Below, in pieces: positions 20,965-32,800 of a stretch of DNA of 64,000 nt. The notes beneath the pieces were generated by a model. That model did no database searches and was not told the DNA's origin. It saw nothing but the letters and a program-made list of their open reading frames with translations. This DNA is from Ephydatia muelleri (taxonomy: Eukaryota > Porifera > Demospongiae > Spongillida > Spongillidae): assembly GCA_013339895.1 (NCBI GenBank), contig JABACO010000042.1:21001-85000 (forward strand), given 5' to 3'. Within the stretch, counting starts at the first letter, position 1. Every line of letters starts with the position of its first letter. Made by a program: the position numbers and the translations under genes.

Positions 20965-23859
20965 GAAGTCAGGCTCAACCTCCAACTTTTACATCACCAA
21001 GTTACAGTGTTCAAGTACAGGAGACTACTGCAATAACTGTGGTGGGCGTGGCCCCATCGCCAAGACCTCCTGATGGATTCATAACTGTCAGGTGCATCAA
21101 TCGTTTCAACAGTTCTGTTGGCATGACTTATACCATTGGTCAAGTCAATGGATACTTTCCCTATGTGTTGAACTCCACCACTGGTAGCTTTTCAGTGACA
21201 CAGGATCTTGTTTATGCCACACAACCTCATTCATACAGCTTTTCAGTGGGGTGTTATGACAACCTATCACCAAACCTCTCCAGCAATGCTTCAGTAACCA
21301 TCAGTGTGATTGAAGTGGACAAATATAAACCAGTCATTACACCTTCATATGTATTTCTTACTTTGAATGAGACCACACCCCTGGGTACAGTCCTGGCCTC
21401 CACCAGAGGAGATGTGGGAGCATTCCGTGTGTACAATGCTACAGACATGGATGTTGGACCACAGGGAGTTCTCTATTATATTTTACTTTATTCAGACCCT
21501 CGCTTCTCTGTGGATGGGACCTTTGGGACATTAACAGTGCAAATGTCTCTTAATTTGGACTATATTGGTGCTACAACATTCATCAATCTCATAATTAATG
21601 CATGTGACCCACATGTCTGTAGTAGCGACTTCAACATATACATCACCATCTTACGACAGAATGACCACTACCCCATGTTCTCTCAGAAGGTGTACTCCGT
21701 AACATACAATGACGGTACCCCTCCCGGCCAGGTGATACCTTCAATCTGCACTGATCAAGATATAGGTGTGGGTGCTTTACAAGGTGTGGTGTTTCTCAAC
21801 ACTACTCCAGGTGTGTTCTTATTGAATCCATCAACGGGAGTTCTCACTACCAATATAAGCATGGACTACAGAAGAGCCAGAGGATATACTGTTGTGCTGT
21901 TGTGCAGTGACACTGGAGGGTTAACTAACACCTCAACTGTATATGTCACCATCACTCCTCCTCCTAACTATACCCCATTAGCATTCTCCAGTGACAGCTA
22001 TGTTTTCAATGTTTCCAGGACAACACCTCCTCTCTATACCATTGGTCAGATCATGGCTACTGTTGAAATCATTTGGAGTACTACCTTGACTTATAGTCTA
22101 CAGAGTAATCCATACTTCATGATAGACAGCCTGAATGGTAAAATACAAACAATAAGCTCTGTTTTTGACTCTGAGATTGTTCTGAATGCAACAGTTACTG
22201 ATGGATTGTTCAATGATACAGTTGCAGTTCATATTGTGCTCACACCAGGTAACCTCAATAGTCCGGTTTTTACACCAGGAGAGAGAAGCTTTGATATCAA
22301 TGAGCTGTCACCCATAGGGACATCAGTAGCCACATTCCAATGCACAGATGCTGACAATGGAACAAATGGACAGATAAGCTATTCCATTACTGGAGGTAAC
22401 ATTGATGGTGCATTTCAAATTAACCAATTGACAGGTGTTGTTCAGGTGGCTAATCTACTCATTCTGCCTCAGAACCTAGCATCTTCTCTTTACCAAATAA
22501 CCATCCAGTGCAGTGACCATGGTGTTCCAATACAGTCTAATGTAACACTGGCATTCTTCAATGTGTATCAGGATAATGCATTTAGGAATTTTACAAGTGG
22601 TTTCATTGCCTATGTCAATGAAAATGCCAATATCAACGACACAGTGATTACCATCAATGCCAGTTTCCAATATCCATCAACGTATTCTTTCATTAATGAG
22701 AGTGTTCCAAATGTCTTCACCATTGATGCCAACACTGGAGTAGTCAGAGTGGCAGCACATTTGGACCATGATACAGTTTCTATCTACACCATGATTGTTG
22801 TTGCCATACGGAGCATGTATCCAGCAAGGAAAAGCTCAGCTTTGCTCACGATCTATGTCAGAGCTGTCAACAAATATCGTCCCCAGTGCATGTCCATATT
22901 TAACCCAACCATTCTGAACACAACAGCTGTTGGTAGCACTGTGATGCAGCTGAGTTGTTTCGATGCTGATCCCGGAATAAATGGAGCAATAGTGTATTCC
23001 CTGTCCATGAATTATGGAGTGCTAGGAATCAATAATGACAATGGAGCAATATACATCAGTAGCCGACTTGATTCCATTAGCCACAGTGTCCTCAACCTCA
23101 CTGTGCTGGTATCAGACAGAGGATCTCCACCACTGAGCAACAGCTATCCTATCATCATCTTCATCACTTACATACCATCCGTTTTCTCAAACGTTTTAAA
23201 TCACAGTGATAGCACACAAAGTGGTATCACATTTTCTACTGCAACTGCAACATATCCAAACCTAGTGACCACTGAGCATTTGACATATTCTATAACCTCA
23301 AAATCACCCTCCCTAATACCCACACCATCCCTAACATTAACATCTTTACCATCACTAGCCACATCCTCCCTCCCTACAAGCACCACCCAAGCTCAGCAAA
23401 CTATGATATACATTGTTGCTGGGATCATTGCAGCTGCTGTGCTTGTGGTGGGCGTTCCAATCTTAATAATGTTAATATTGATATGGAGAAGGGTGAAGAC
23501 TCACAAAGCTCCAGGAGCTGCTACAAGTATTCCAGTACATACCTCTGCTCACAGGTAACAATTCACTAGACTAAATACCTATTTGACATTGTGCATGTGT
23601 CCTTTTCTGCACACACATTTTGATCATTTACATGCTGCCCACAAACTATTGTGCATCACATGATAGCCCTCCTCCACCTGAAGATGGAAAAAGAACCTTC
23701 TCTATAGCTGTGTATCCAAATGATGCATACATTGCATCCAACAAGAGGATATCACAAAACAGCACTGTGTATGAATATGTTGACAGCCATGACACCCGTG
23801 CAATAGAACTTACCTCCTTCAAACAGTATGTCAGCCATGTGTCCTACCTCGGTCAGTAA
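20965..23859 (+). CDS. Cadherin-like single-pass membrane protein, full-length copy 5
   Basis: Ectodomain exon 20965-23554 (after CTACACAG) and tail exon 23667-23859 are joined by a 112-nt GT-AG intron. The ectodomain has about seven repeats, with boundaries near 21320, 21660, 21960, 22260, 22570 and 22870. Later ones keep cadherin hallmarks (DADNGTNGQISYSI, DADPGINGAIVYSL, SDRGSPPLSN). A Ser/Thr/Pro stalk follows (about 23280-23400), then a membrane helix (IYIVAGIIAAAVLVVGVPI) and a basic RRVKTHK stop. The tail contains AVYPNDAYIAS, VYEYVDSHDTR and ends YVSHVSYLGQ. No signal-peptide exon lies in the expected place, which holds a gypsy fragment; the exon at 17074 is in the right phase. It is likely a surface adhesion or recognition receptor. 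The frames are fully open, so this is the best candidate for an expressed member. Confidence 0.8.
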
Positions 23860-25392
23860 TGTTCCATTTCCATCCCCATCCAGGGAAGCTAAAAAGGATC
23901 ATTAAGAGCCCAGGATGTCAGATTAAACTTTATTTCTTTTTGTGTGGGTTGAAATCGTATTTATAATTATTGTAGTCTTCATTAACTTGTGATTTCAATA
24001 ATTCTACGTGGCAGGGAGTTATTAGTCATCAACATTTTGACTGAGAAGATTAATACAACGCAAATTAAATGACATCATCCAAATGACACACCTACACGAT
24101 CGTCTGACTTTAACAGTGCACTATTCCGAAAATGGATTAATTAATAGAAGTCTGCGTGGATAATGATGAGCTAACTCTGAGTTCAATTACAGAACCGGAT
24201 TCAGCTTTACATATGCGTGAATTAGCATCAATGCCAAACCATTTAATCTGCTTCGAACACGTGTACGTCTTCAGATGAAGCACCGCTTGCATTCGGTAAA
24301 CAGGTTGATACCAAGTGAACCTTCTAAAAGACTCGGGTTTGGACCAAGCAACGTAGACAATTGTGTCGGAAGAAGCAGGAAAGGTTGCCAGTTGTTTTTC
24401 TAGCTGCTGTAGTTCAGTGGTGATGCTATCTGGATCACAACTAAACACAAAGACATCGAAGCCCCAGTGAAAATGTGGCCAACAGTTGGCCTATAAAATG
24501 ACAGCGTTTGTATAGTACTTTACCACAGAAAAGGAACCTGAGGTCCACCCTATTCACACCTTTGGATCGAGCGCTTACTCGCCCTGCTGATCGCTTCATT
24601 GCGTACGACACGGCAAAAAAATCAGACACACTTACACGCAAGTCTGGCGTAGCACAGCCTACGCTTATTTGCGGAGGGTATTTTACGCTATAGATTACTT
24701 ATTGACATGTACACATATTTATACGATTGTTCCGTTCAGGGTACCGGTAGTAGAAGTGGGCCAGGATTGAATGTGTGTTGGCTGATCAAAGACAGGCTGA
24801 GGCGCGGCTATAAAGCTCAATTGCCACCTCCGCATTTCCGCGAATGGAGACGCCTGCCATCTGCGATGCAGGAGTCCGAGGACCTATCTGAGATCTCGCG
24901 CACAAAATACATTAGTTAACTAGTTCATAACATTACTGCATTATGGAACGCAAAGAAGTTTATTTTGGATAATTTTTGACACATTTCCTTTCAGTGCAAA
25001 TACCACAAAATAAATATCATCATGATCGTCCGATTTGTCTCTATCCACTGATGCAATCGGAAAATGTTTTCGACTTAAAAATGCATAGATTTCCTCTCGA
25101 TGTGTTGGAATCTCTGGATATGTCCAGAGTAAAAAGAGCAGCTTTATAGAACATTGATTGGTTATGCCACCGGAAACTGCATAGACCAGTAATAATCTTA
25201 ACTTGTAGATGCTGCATGTACATTGATAGTAGAGAATGTCGCGAGCTTCTTGTACATGGGACAGTACTATCTATGTTGGGACCAGACAGACTTGCATACA
25301 CTGTAGCAGAACATTTCAAAATTAAAAGGATTATATATCCGTGTATTAATTAAAACATTAATTGATTTAACAGTGCAACTTAGGTGTGGTCG
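23860..25392. other. Intergenic region with one possible minus-strand exon
   Basis: Between the cadherin-like gene and the GPCR there is no strong gene. A minus-strand open stretch at 24137-24492 follows a TTTATAG acceptor and reads WGFDVFVFSCDPDSITTELQ. It has coding-like composition and ends at 24137. I could not connect it in frame to an upstream exon. The family is unknown. Confidence 0.3.
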
Positions 25393-26400
25393 ATGGAGCG
25401 AGGCAGTACAAACTGTACGGATCTAGACCCATTGCAAAGGCTTCAGCTCTACGTAGCGATCGAAGCTGTGTTTGCTGTCATATCGTCCCTAGCATGTCTC
25501 GCTACTATCGTCCTCTTCGTGGTGGTCCAGGCCTATCGATCCTACGTCCATCGCCTTACCCTCTATCTAGCCATCACTAACTTATTCTTCTCCGTGTCAC
25601 TGGGCCTCTCCGTGACGCCGATAGATACGGAACGCTACCCGATTTCTCCGAGGCCTGGATGGAATGGCGCGTGTATTGCTTTTGGATTTCTGACGCAATA
25701 CTTCGGCTACTCGTCAACCCTAGCGACACTGTGGATCTGCGCCAACATATTCGCACTTTCGGTTTTCAATGTAAAGATAGGAAAGCGTGGCTGTGAAGTG
25801 GGCGGCTATCTGGTCATGTTCTTATTACCTTGCTTAGTATTTTGGATACCAATAGTGAGCAACTCGTTCGGACAAACGTCGGTGTGGTGTTGGATCCGGT
25901 GTTCATCAAGAGGAGGGGATTCACTAACAGCCTTTCTTGGTCCAATCTTAGTACTGTACCTGATCAGTGTGGTGATGGTCTTCGTGGTGGTGGTGCGGTT
26001 CCTGATTGAACTAAAGCGAGGGCACGTGAGAGACGCGCACAAGGCGGCCTTGAAGGAGGTGTTGCCTTTATTGATCTATCCTGGGATGTACTCTGTCGTT
26101 TTCGGTGTGGCAGCCTTCACTCCACTGTACGTCTCGTATGTGTATTTAAGTACGAGCATCTCTATTTTCAGAGCCGTCATTCAAGCCATCCGAATTCTGC
26201 TGCCCATTTCATTCCTTCTGCATCCAAGCATTCGACACAGGCTATGTGCCCTATTGCACACACCACGCAAGATGGACCCTACAGGGGTGGCCATGTGGCA
26301 AGAAGTAGAGAGTTACCACACTGCTATTGGCAACACCACAACCATGGATCCAGGGATAGAACTTGAAACTACTTATCATCGAATGGCTATACCAAAGTGA
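25393..26400 (+). CDS. Seven-transmembrane receptor (GPCR), intronless
   Basis: The 335-aa frame starts at the first ATG (MERGSTNCTD); nine in-frame bases upstream begin with GTG and are not used. A short N-terminus with a glycosylation site (NCT) precedes seven hydrophobic segments at about residues 21-47, 55-75, 94-122, 137-155, 178-205, 223-251 and 258-278. Cys94 at the top of helix 3 and Cys166/Cys170 in the second outer loop could form the usual disulfide. Helix 3 lacks a DRY motif. The short loops, the basic third inner loop (ELKRGHVRDAHKAALKE) and the helix-7 LLPISFLLHPSIR pattern suggest the cAMP-receptor-like/GPR157-like group rather than rhodopsin-like receptors; this is inference from memory. 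The C-tail (about residues 280-335) is short and hydrophilic. A single exon is common for invertebrate GPCRs. The ligand is unknown. Confidence 0.8.
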   Translation: MERGSTNCTDLDPLQRLQLYVAIEAVFAVISSLACLATIVLFVVVQAYRSYVHRLTLYLAITNLFFSVSLGLSVTPIDTERYPISPRPGWNGACIAFGFLTQYFGYSSTLATLWICANIFALSVFNVKIGKRGCEVGGYLVMFLLPCLVFWIPIVSNSFGQTSVWCWIRCSSRGGDSLTAFLGPILVLYLISVVMVFVVVVRFLIELKRGHVRDAHKAALKEVLPLLIYPGMYSVVFGVAAFTPLYVSYVYLSTSISIFRAVIQAIRILLPISFLLHPSIRHRLCALLHTPRKMDPTGVAMWQEVESYHTAIGNTTTMDPGIELETTYHRMAIPK

Positions 26401-26970
26401 GGTCTACGAGTATACTGCATTATTGTGTAATAGTGATATATTGTATGACCTGTTAATGTGTTATGGTTGATAAGTAGTGTTAGCAAGTATATCATCTCAG
26501 CTAGTCTGTAATTACAATGCAGCTAGTGATTCATCTCTTGAACTGTGAAGGAGAGCAACTGATTCCATGCATTGCTTCTGCACTGGCTGGCTTCTCTGAC
26601 ACATGTACATATGACAAGTCTCGTGTAGTTTTGAGCCACACAAACTTGTGCCTGTGTGTGCTATTAATACCTAGCTATAAATTAAGTAGCCAGAAGCAAC
26701 TTCACAACTACTGATCTATGAATTCCATAACCAAGAATGCGTGTATGCATGTACTTTGTGCGGAATACTTTTACATGCACTTCGAAGATATATTGGGTGA
26801 TAGGAAAATTAATGTAGCTGAATCAAAACTAATGTCCGTTCATCAATCATATCGGCAGATTATGATATCCCTGAACAGTGATAATCTGGGCAGAGAACAC
26901 ATGACTGGTTTTCGAATGCCAGTCACCTGACCTCCAGACTGAAACCATCTAGATGTTCAGGTTCACTACT
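26401..26970. other. 3' region of the GPCR, no gene seen
   Basis: AT-rich, with only short open frames and no recognisable domain or repeat. Confidence 0.4.
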
Positions 26971-26974
26971 GCAC

Positions 26975-27130
26975 TGTTAAAAAAAGGGTGTTACCGCAAC
27001 ACACTTAGGGGTGTTCGTACGCCTGTTTAGGAATAACACCCCATGGAGTGTAGTGGTAACCGCTCAGGGGTGTTATAGCCAACACCCCTGAAGTGTAGCC
27101 AATACACTCTAGTGGGTGTTGACATGGGTA
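26975..27130. repeat. Cluster of GGGGTGTTA hairpins, transposon-end-like
   Basis: It starts CACTGTTAAAAAAAGGGTGT and then carries five or six copies of the motif GGGGTGTT or its complement AACACCCC. One forms a perfect 11-bp hairpin (TCAGGGGTGTT, 6-nt loop, AACACCCCTGA, near 27075-27102). The pattern looks like a transposon terminus with subterminal repeats, but I find no matching opposite end in the window. Confidence 0.45.
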
Positions 27131-28039
27131 TCAGAAGTTCGTGTATGCACCGTAATCTTACGATACAACATAAATTGATCTTAATAAACTATACAACAAC
27201 TGTTGATGATTTTAATAAAAAGTTGACAATAAATACAAACATACAACAAAACTATAAACATGTATTTAGGGCCTATACGACGATCAAGTAGTCCTGGAGT
27301 GTTTCTCTGCATGCTTCGGACACTAAACAAATGAAGAAAACAAATATATATAAAGGTCAGGTTCCAATACGAGACATGTCTAACCTTTTTAATCGAATCT
27401 TGGGTGCCGCCATCAGTCCGACGACGGTCATGTTCGCTAAGCAGATTGGTGACAATAACAATGTCAATCGTACCGATTGTTAAGCTTACCTCGAAGGCTT
27501 GCTAGAGCCAGCGTGTCATATGATCTTTGTAAGGTAAGGTAGGGCGTTATTTAACGCGACAAGGTACTTACCTGCCTTAAGCAGTGGCTCATTATAGTGA
27601 GTAGCGCAGCACACAGTAGTAGCCGAATTTTCCTTAGCTAGAGCGTATAAACAGGCATTCCAGTCCGATCGCGAACTGCTGTTCTCGATGAACTCTCTTC
27701 AAGGCGCTCAACTCGTCTTACTCAAATGCATCGCTCAACGCTGGAAGGAAACAAATAGCTTACCAAAAAGTCGTGTAACACCGAACTTACCTGTTCCCAG
27801 AACGTGTTTCTAAAGGTCACGCATGCGCAACGAAATATATTTTTAGCATGTAATTTAGTTACAATTGTGGATAATCAACATGTCTCACGATGACAAGAAA
27901 GGACACAAATAGCTAGGGTACACTGTAGGTATTCAGGATGTCTTAGATATAGAGTTGTCCAAATGTGAGGAAAGATATACAGGACTTTTGAGTATGCAAA
28001 AAGTGCACTTCTCTCAGAGTGTATTTGCTGTCCAACAGT
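27131..28039. other. No gene seen
   Basis: Mixed-composition DNA with only short frames. It could be the interior of whatever element ends at 26975; nothing recognisable. Confidence 0.35.
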
Positions 28040-28790
28040 ATTTCTGTGTATGCGTGAATGTGTGTGTGCATGTATGCATACATATACACACATGAATTAT
28101 GCACATACACACATGTGCATGTGTGTTAATATGTGTGCATTGTGTGTGTGAATGCGTGTGTATGTGTGTATTAGCATGTGTGTGCATGTGTGTGTATGTG
28201 CATGTGGTCATGTGTGTATGCAGACCTGTAGCCAGGAGGGATGGGCAATCCCCCTCGTTTGATGCCTGATTGCGAGGGGGACCCCTCCCTCCCCCGACCC
28301 CCGCTTTCATATTTGGCTAAATGTGAGGCCCCCCCTCCCCCCTTCCCCATGTCTGCACGTGTGTGCATGTGTGTATTGTGTGCATGTGTGTGTGCATTTG
28401 TGTGCATTGTGTGTGCATGTGTGTGCATGTGTGTGCATGTGTGTATGTCTGCATGTGTGAGCATGTGTGATAGTGTCTGCATGTGTGAGCATGTGTGTGT
28501 GCATGCATGTGTGTGTGCATGCATGTGTGCATGTGTGTGTGCATGTGTGCATTGTGTGTGTGTTCATATGTGTGTGTTAACATGTGTGTGCATGTGTGTG
28601 CACATGTGTGCATGTGTGTGCACGTGTGTGCATGTGTATACGTGTGAATGTATCTGTGCATGTGTGTATGTGTGAGCACATGTGTGTGCATATGTGTACA
28701 CATGTGTGTGTGGTTATGTGTATTTGTGTGAGTACATATGTATGTGTGTACATGCACATGTATACATGTGTAATGCAGGATTTATTAGTC
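28040..28790. repeat. TGTGTGCATG-type low-complexity tract
   Basis: Degenerate (TG)n with interspersed GCATG, on both sides of a non-repetitive 130-bp island (about 28225-28355) that begins CCTGTAGCCAGGAGGGATGG and is C- and G-tract rich. Long frames rich in Cys/Val or His/Thr across it come from the repeat and are not genes. Confidence 0.9.
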
Positions 28791-28952
28791 TGCGCTTGCG
28801 CAGTACAATGTATTGATGGAACCTTTTGTAATAGATTGTCACACGCACACCCATGATCACACATATATATATACACCTTATTTTTGTATGTTTGTCAGTC
28901 TGTACCTCGTGTATACCTGCTATCAATCTTGGCCGCTTACACTGGAGTTGGA

Positions 28953-29828
28953 ATGTCCAAACCCTTGCTCCTACCTGAGCCCTACGGAGGCAAAGTGGGT
29001 GGCTGGGCGGAATGGGTAGACCATTTCGAGAACGTAGCCACTGTCAACAAGTGGGCCACTGGTGAGGAGAAATTAAAATGGCTGAAGGTGCGTCTACCTG
29101 GGAAGGCTCAGACAGCGTTCAAGAAGTTGCCACAAGATGTGAAAGAAGACTACGGTGAGTGCATGAAATCCTTACAGCGCCGTTTTGACCCTGACAATAA
29201 GAGGCAACTGTACGTGGCCGAGTTAAGTGACAGAACGAGGCACAAGGACGAAGACTGGGCTACTTTCGGCGACGTATTGAGAGTTGTTGCGGACGAAGCG
29301 TATCCTGACCTGGAGGAGAAGGCAAGAGAACGTCTTGCATTAAACCAGTTTTTGGCACAAATTGAAAATGCCCAAGTCGCTTTCGGCGTGAAGCAGAAAC
29401 GACCCACCAACGTCGAGGAGGCCGTCGTCGCAACAATTGAATTAGAGTCGTACTTGGGAAGCTCCGGTAAGCCGCTGCGAGTGAGCGCTGTGTCCCCACA
29501 GGAACCAGACCCAGATGTACGCGTACGCCGTGCAGACCGTGCTGAAGCTGTCTCTCCACTTGATGAACCTCTGACGGTGAAGTTGCTTGGCGAGCGGCTA
29601 CAACGGTTGGAGATGCTACTCGAGAGACAAGGGAGATCCACAAGGCATCGGACAAGTAAGCAAACCTGGGAGGCTGAGAGTGGGAAACGCAAGGCTGTAG
29701 TCTGTTGGACTTGTGGCAAGAAGGGCCATATTGCAAGATTTTGTCGGAGTCGCGCAACAGAGCAGCATCAGGGAAACTTCAGTCCCTCAGTGGAAAGAGC
29801 CTACCACGTGAGGGAAGAAGACATGTAG
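28953..29828 (+). CDS. gag: Gag polyprotein of the gypsy element
   Basis: A 291-aa open frame from the ATG at 28953 (MSKPLLLPEPYGGK). The first two thirds have a capsid-like helical composition (WAEWVDHFENVA, EEKLKWLKVRLPGKAQ, RRFDPDN). The C-terminal end carries one zinc knuckle, C-x2-C-x4-H-x4-C (CWTCGKKGHIARFC, about 29703-29745). Gag assembles the cytoplasmic particle and binds the RNA. The last 54 bases contain a frameshift signal leading into pol. The frame is uninterrupted. Confidence 0.85.
   Translation: MSKPLLLPEPYGGKVGGWAEWVDHFENVATVNKWATGEEKLKWLKVRLPGKAQTAFKKLPQDVKEDYGECMKSLQRRFDPDNKRQLYVAELSDRTRHKDEDWATFGDVLRVVADEAYPDLEEKARERLALNQFLAQIENAQVAFGVKQKRPTNVEEAVVATIELESYLGSSGKPLRVSAVSPQEPDPDVRVRRADRAEAVSPLDEPLTVKLLGERLQRLEMLLERQGRSTRHRTSKQTWEAESGKRKAVVCWTCGKKGHIARFCRSRATEQHQGNFSPSVERAYHVREEDM
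29771..29814 (+). promoter_or_regulatory. -1 programmed ribosomal frameshift signal (gag to pol)
   Basis: Heptamer GGGAAAC at 29771-29777 is in the correct phase (G GGA AAC in the gag frame). A 6-nt spacer follows, then a stem-loop: 29784-29793 pairs with 29804-29814 through ten pairs with one bulged G, around a 10-nt loop. Slipping -1 enters the open pol frame, which runs on without a stop to 31193. GGGAAAC is a known retroviral -1 slippery heptamer. Confidence 0.8.
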
Positions 29829-32800
29829 AGGCTCAAACTGATCAGTTGACTGTTCCTTCTCTTTCGGTAACTTGTGGGGTAAGTTACAGCGTAAAGGGAG
29901 TCATTGGGGTGGTAGCTATTGCATTCGTTGTTGATATGGGAGCAGCTGTATCTCTTATCCACAAGGATGTCTGGACACAACTTGTAAACAGGGACAGTAC
30001 ACTTGTTCTTGAACAGTGGTCTGGAAAAAAGCTTGTAGTGGTCAATGGGGCTTTATTGTCTATATGTGGGTGTGGGTTCAAGGGTACTCCATTTATGGTC
30101 ACTTGCATTGTAACTGATGACATCACTATAGAGGCAATCCTTGGGTTGGATTTTTTGGAAGCTAATAGTTGTGTGATTGATTGTGGTCAGAAGGTACTCA
30201 CATTCCCCTCCCAAAAGCTTTCGATTCCATTCTTAAGCAAAACCACCACAGAACAAGGAGTTGCAACTGTTGGACTGGTCCTAAAAGAGAAAATAGTTGT
30301 TCCAGCAGGAAGTGAAATGGAAGTTATGGTAAAAATTGCTGGTCCAGTCACTAATAGTACGTGGGTTGTAGGACACAAGTCAGCCACTTGTAATGGTGTG
30401 ATGGTGGCTAATGCAGTAGTGTCTCCAAGCAGTAATGTAGTACCAGTACGTATACTGAACCCACGTGATGAAATGGTGGTGCTGAAGAAAGGAACACAGA
30501 TTGCAAGCATGGAGCTCCTGGAGCAAGATCCAGTTATCAACATATCTACAGTTATGAAGAATGCTGAAGTCTCACTGGAATGCCAGAACATTCTATGGGA
30601 TTTGGTGTCTAAGGTTGGGAGTCACATTAGTGAGAGTGAAAGAGAACAACTCTATTCTCTTCTTGTGGAGTTTGCTGATGTCTTTTCTTTCAGCAGCAAG
30701 GACTTGGGCCGCACTAAAGAGCTGAAGCATCATATTTTCACCAGTGATGCTCAACCAGTGCACCTACCTCCACGTCGTATTCCTCAGGCACGCAGGGAGG
30801 AGCTCCGAGGCTTGCTGAGGGACATGCTGGAGAGTGATGTAATCCAACAGTCTGACAGCCCTTGGTCCTCACCTATAGTGTTAGCAAAGAAGCATGATGG
30901 GACAGCACGATTCTGCGTAGACTACAGGAAGGTAAACGAAGTAACAAGAAAAGATGCCTACCCACTACCTCGAGTGGACGACACTTTGGACACACTGGTT
31001 GGTTCTAAATTCTTCACCACACTCGACCTTGCCAGTGGGTACTGGCAAGTGGAAGTGGCTCCCGAGGATCAACCTAAGACAGCCTTCACAACACCGGAAG
31101 GACTTTACCAATTTAAGGTAATGCCATTTGGCTTATGTAACGCTCCAGCGACATTTCAGCGTTTAATGGACAGAGTGTTGAGTGGGTTAAAATGATCGAG
31201 CTGTTTAGTGTATTTTGACGATATAATAGTAGTAGGTACTACATTTCAGGAGCATTTGCATCACCTCACTAGTGTCTTCACTCGTCTGAGGGGGGCGGGT
31301 CTCAAGCTAAAACCAAAAAAGTGTACACTCTGCAGGCAGCAAGTAACATTTCTAGGCCATATAGTATCCACAGATGGTGTTGCAACAGATCCAAGCAAAA
31401 CTGAGGCTGTGTCGAAGTGGCCCATTCCCCAGAACAGAAAAGAAGTTCAACAATTTTTGGGGCTAGCCAATTACTATAGGCGTTTTGTAAAAGACTTTGC
31501 CTTGATCTCAAAACTACTACAGCGGTTGACAGAGAAAAACGCACCTTTCGAATGGACCATTGGATGCCAAAATGCTTTTGATGAATTGCGTAAACGTTTG
31601 GTTTCTTCCCCAGTCCTTGCATACCCAGATTATGAGCGACGTTTCATACTCGACACGGATGCAAGTGATGTTGGAATTGGTGCTGTGCTTTCACAGGTTA
31701 GTGATTGTGGTTCTGAGCGTGTTATTGCCTATGCGAGCAGATCGCTTACTAGGCCAGTACAAAGGTATTGTGTAACACGTAAAGAATTAGCAGTTGTGGA
31801 ATTTGTACATCATTTTAGACAGTACCTCCTTGGGCGAGAATTCACCCTTCGAACTGACCATGGATCTCTGGTCTGGATCCGGAATTTTAAAGAACCGGAA
31901 GGTCAACTGGCTCGCTGGCTAGAGAGACTCCAGGAGTATAACTTACCCGTTGTGCACCGCCAAGGCTTGCGCCATTGCAACGCTGACGCCCTTTCCCGTG
32001 TCCCATGCAGGCAGTGCGGTAGGGACGAAGATATAGAATCAGAGAACACCGTCATGGTAGGAGTGGTTTCCAATCCGTTCCAGAAATATATACTCCAACT
32101 GAGATGAGGCAGATGCAACAGGACGACACAACCATCCAACCTGTTCACTGTGCTGTATCTTGTGGTCAACCAACGAGCCCTGATATTGTTAAATCGTGGA
32201 GTCGAGGAAGTCGTCTCCTGATGCAACACTGGGACGCCCTCTGCATTTATGATGGTATCCTGTGGAAGAAATGCGTGGATGGAAGTAGAAGATTCCAGCA
32301 GCTCGTTTTACCCGCGAAGTTACAAGTGGATGCTCTTCGCGATCTCCATCAAGGGGCTGTAGGTGGTCACATTGGAGAAGAGAAGATGAAACACAGACTG
32401 AAAGAGCGGTTTTACTGGCCAGGATGTACAGAAGCAGTTGGAGAGTGGTGTAGGAACTGCATAAGCTGCACCACGAGGAAGACGGTTGCCCCAAAGAGAA
32501 GGGCTCCTCTGCAAACCATTAAGGCTGGGTACCCGATGCAAATCGTGAGTGTAGATTTAATGGGCCCCCTTCCCGAGACTGAGGATGGCTGTAAGTATGT
32601 CATGGTAGCTGTGGACTGTTTTACCCGGTGGGTAGAAGTGTATGCTATACGGAACCAGGAGGCCACAACTGTTGCCAAAAAAACTTGTTGATGAAATGTT
32701 CTGCCGTTTTTCTCCTCCAGAACAGCTCCACAGCGACCAGGGACGACAGTTTGAGTCAGATTTGGTGAAGGAGATATGCGAACTGTTGCAGATCAGAAAA

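Noticed and set aside
25384-25392. GPCR start at the upstream GTG
   Set aside because: Eukaryotic genes start at ATG; the in-frame ATG at 25393 is used.
28171-28876. Long Cys/Val-rich and His/Thr-rich frames
   Set aside because: Produced by the TG/CA low-complexity tract in several frames at once.
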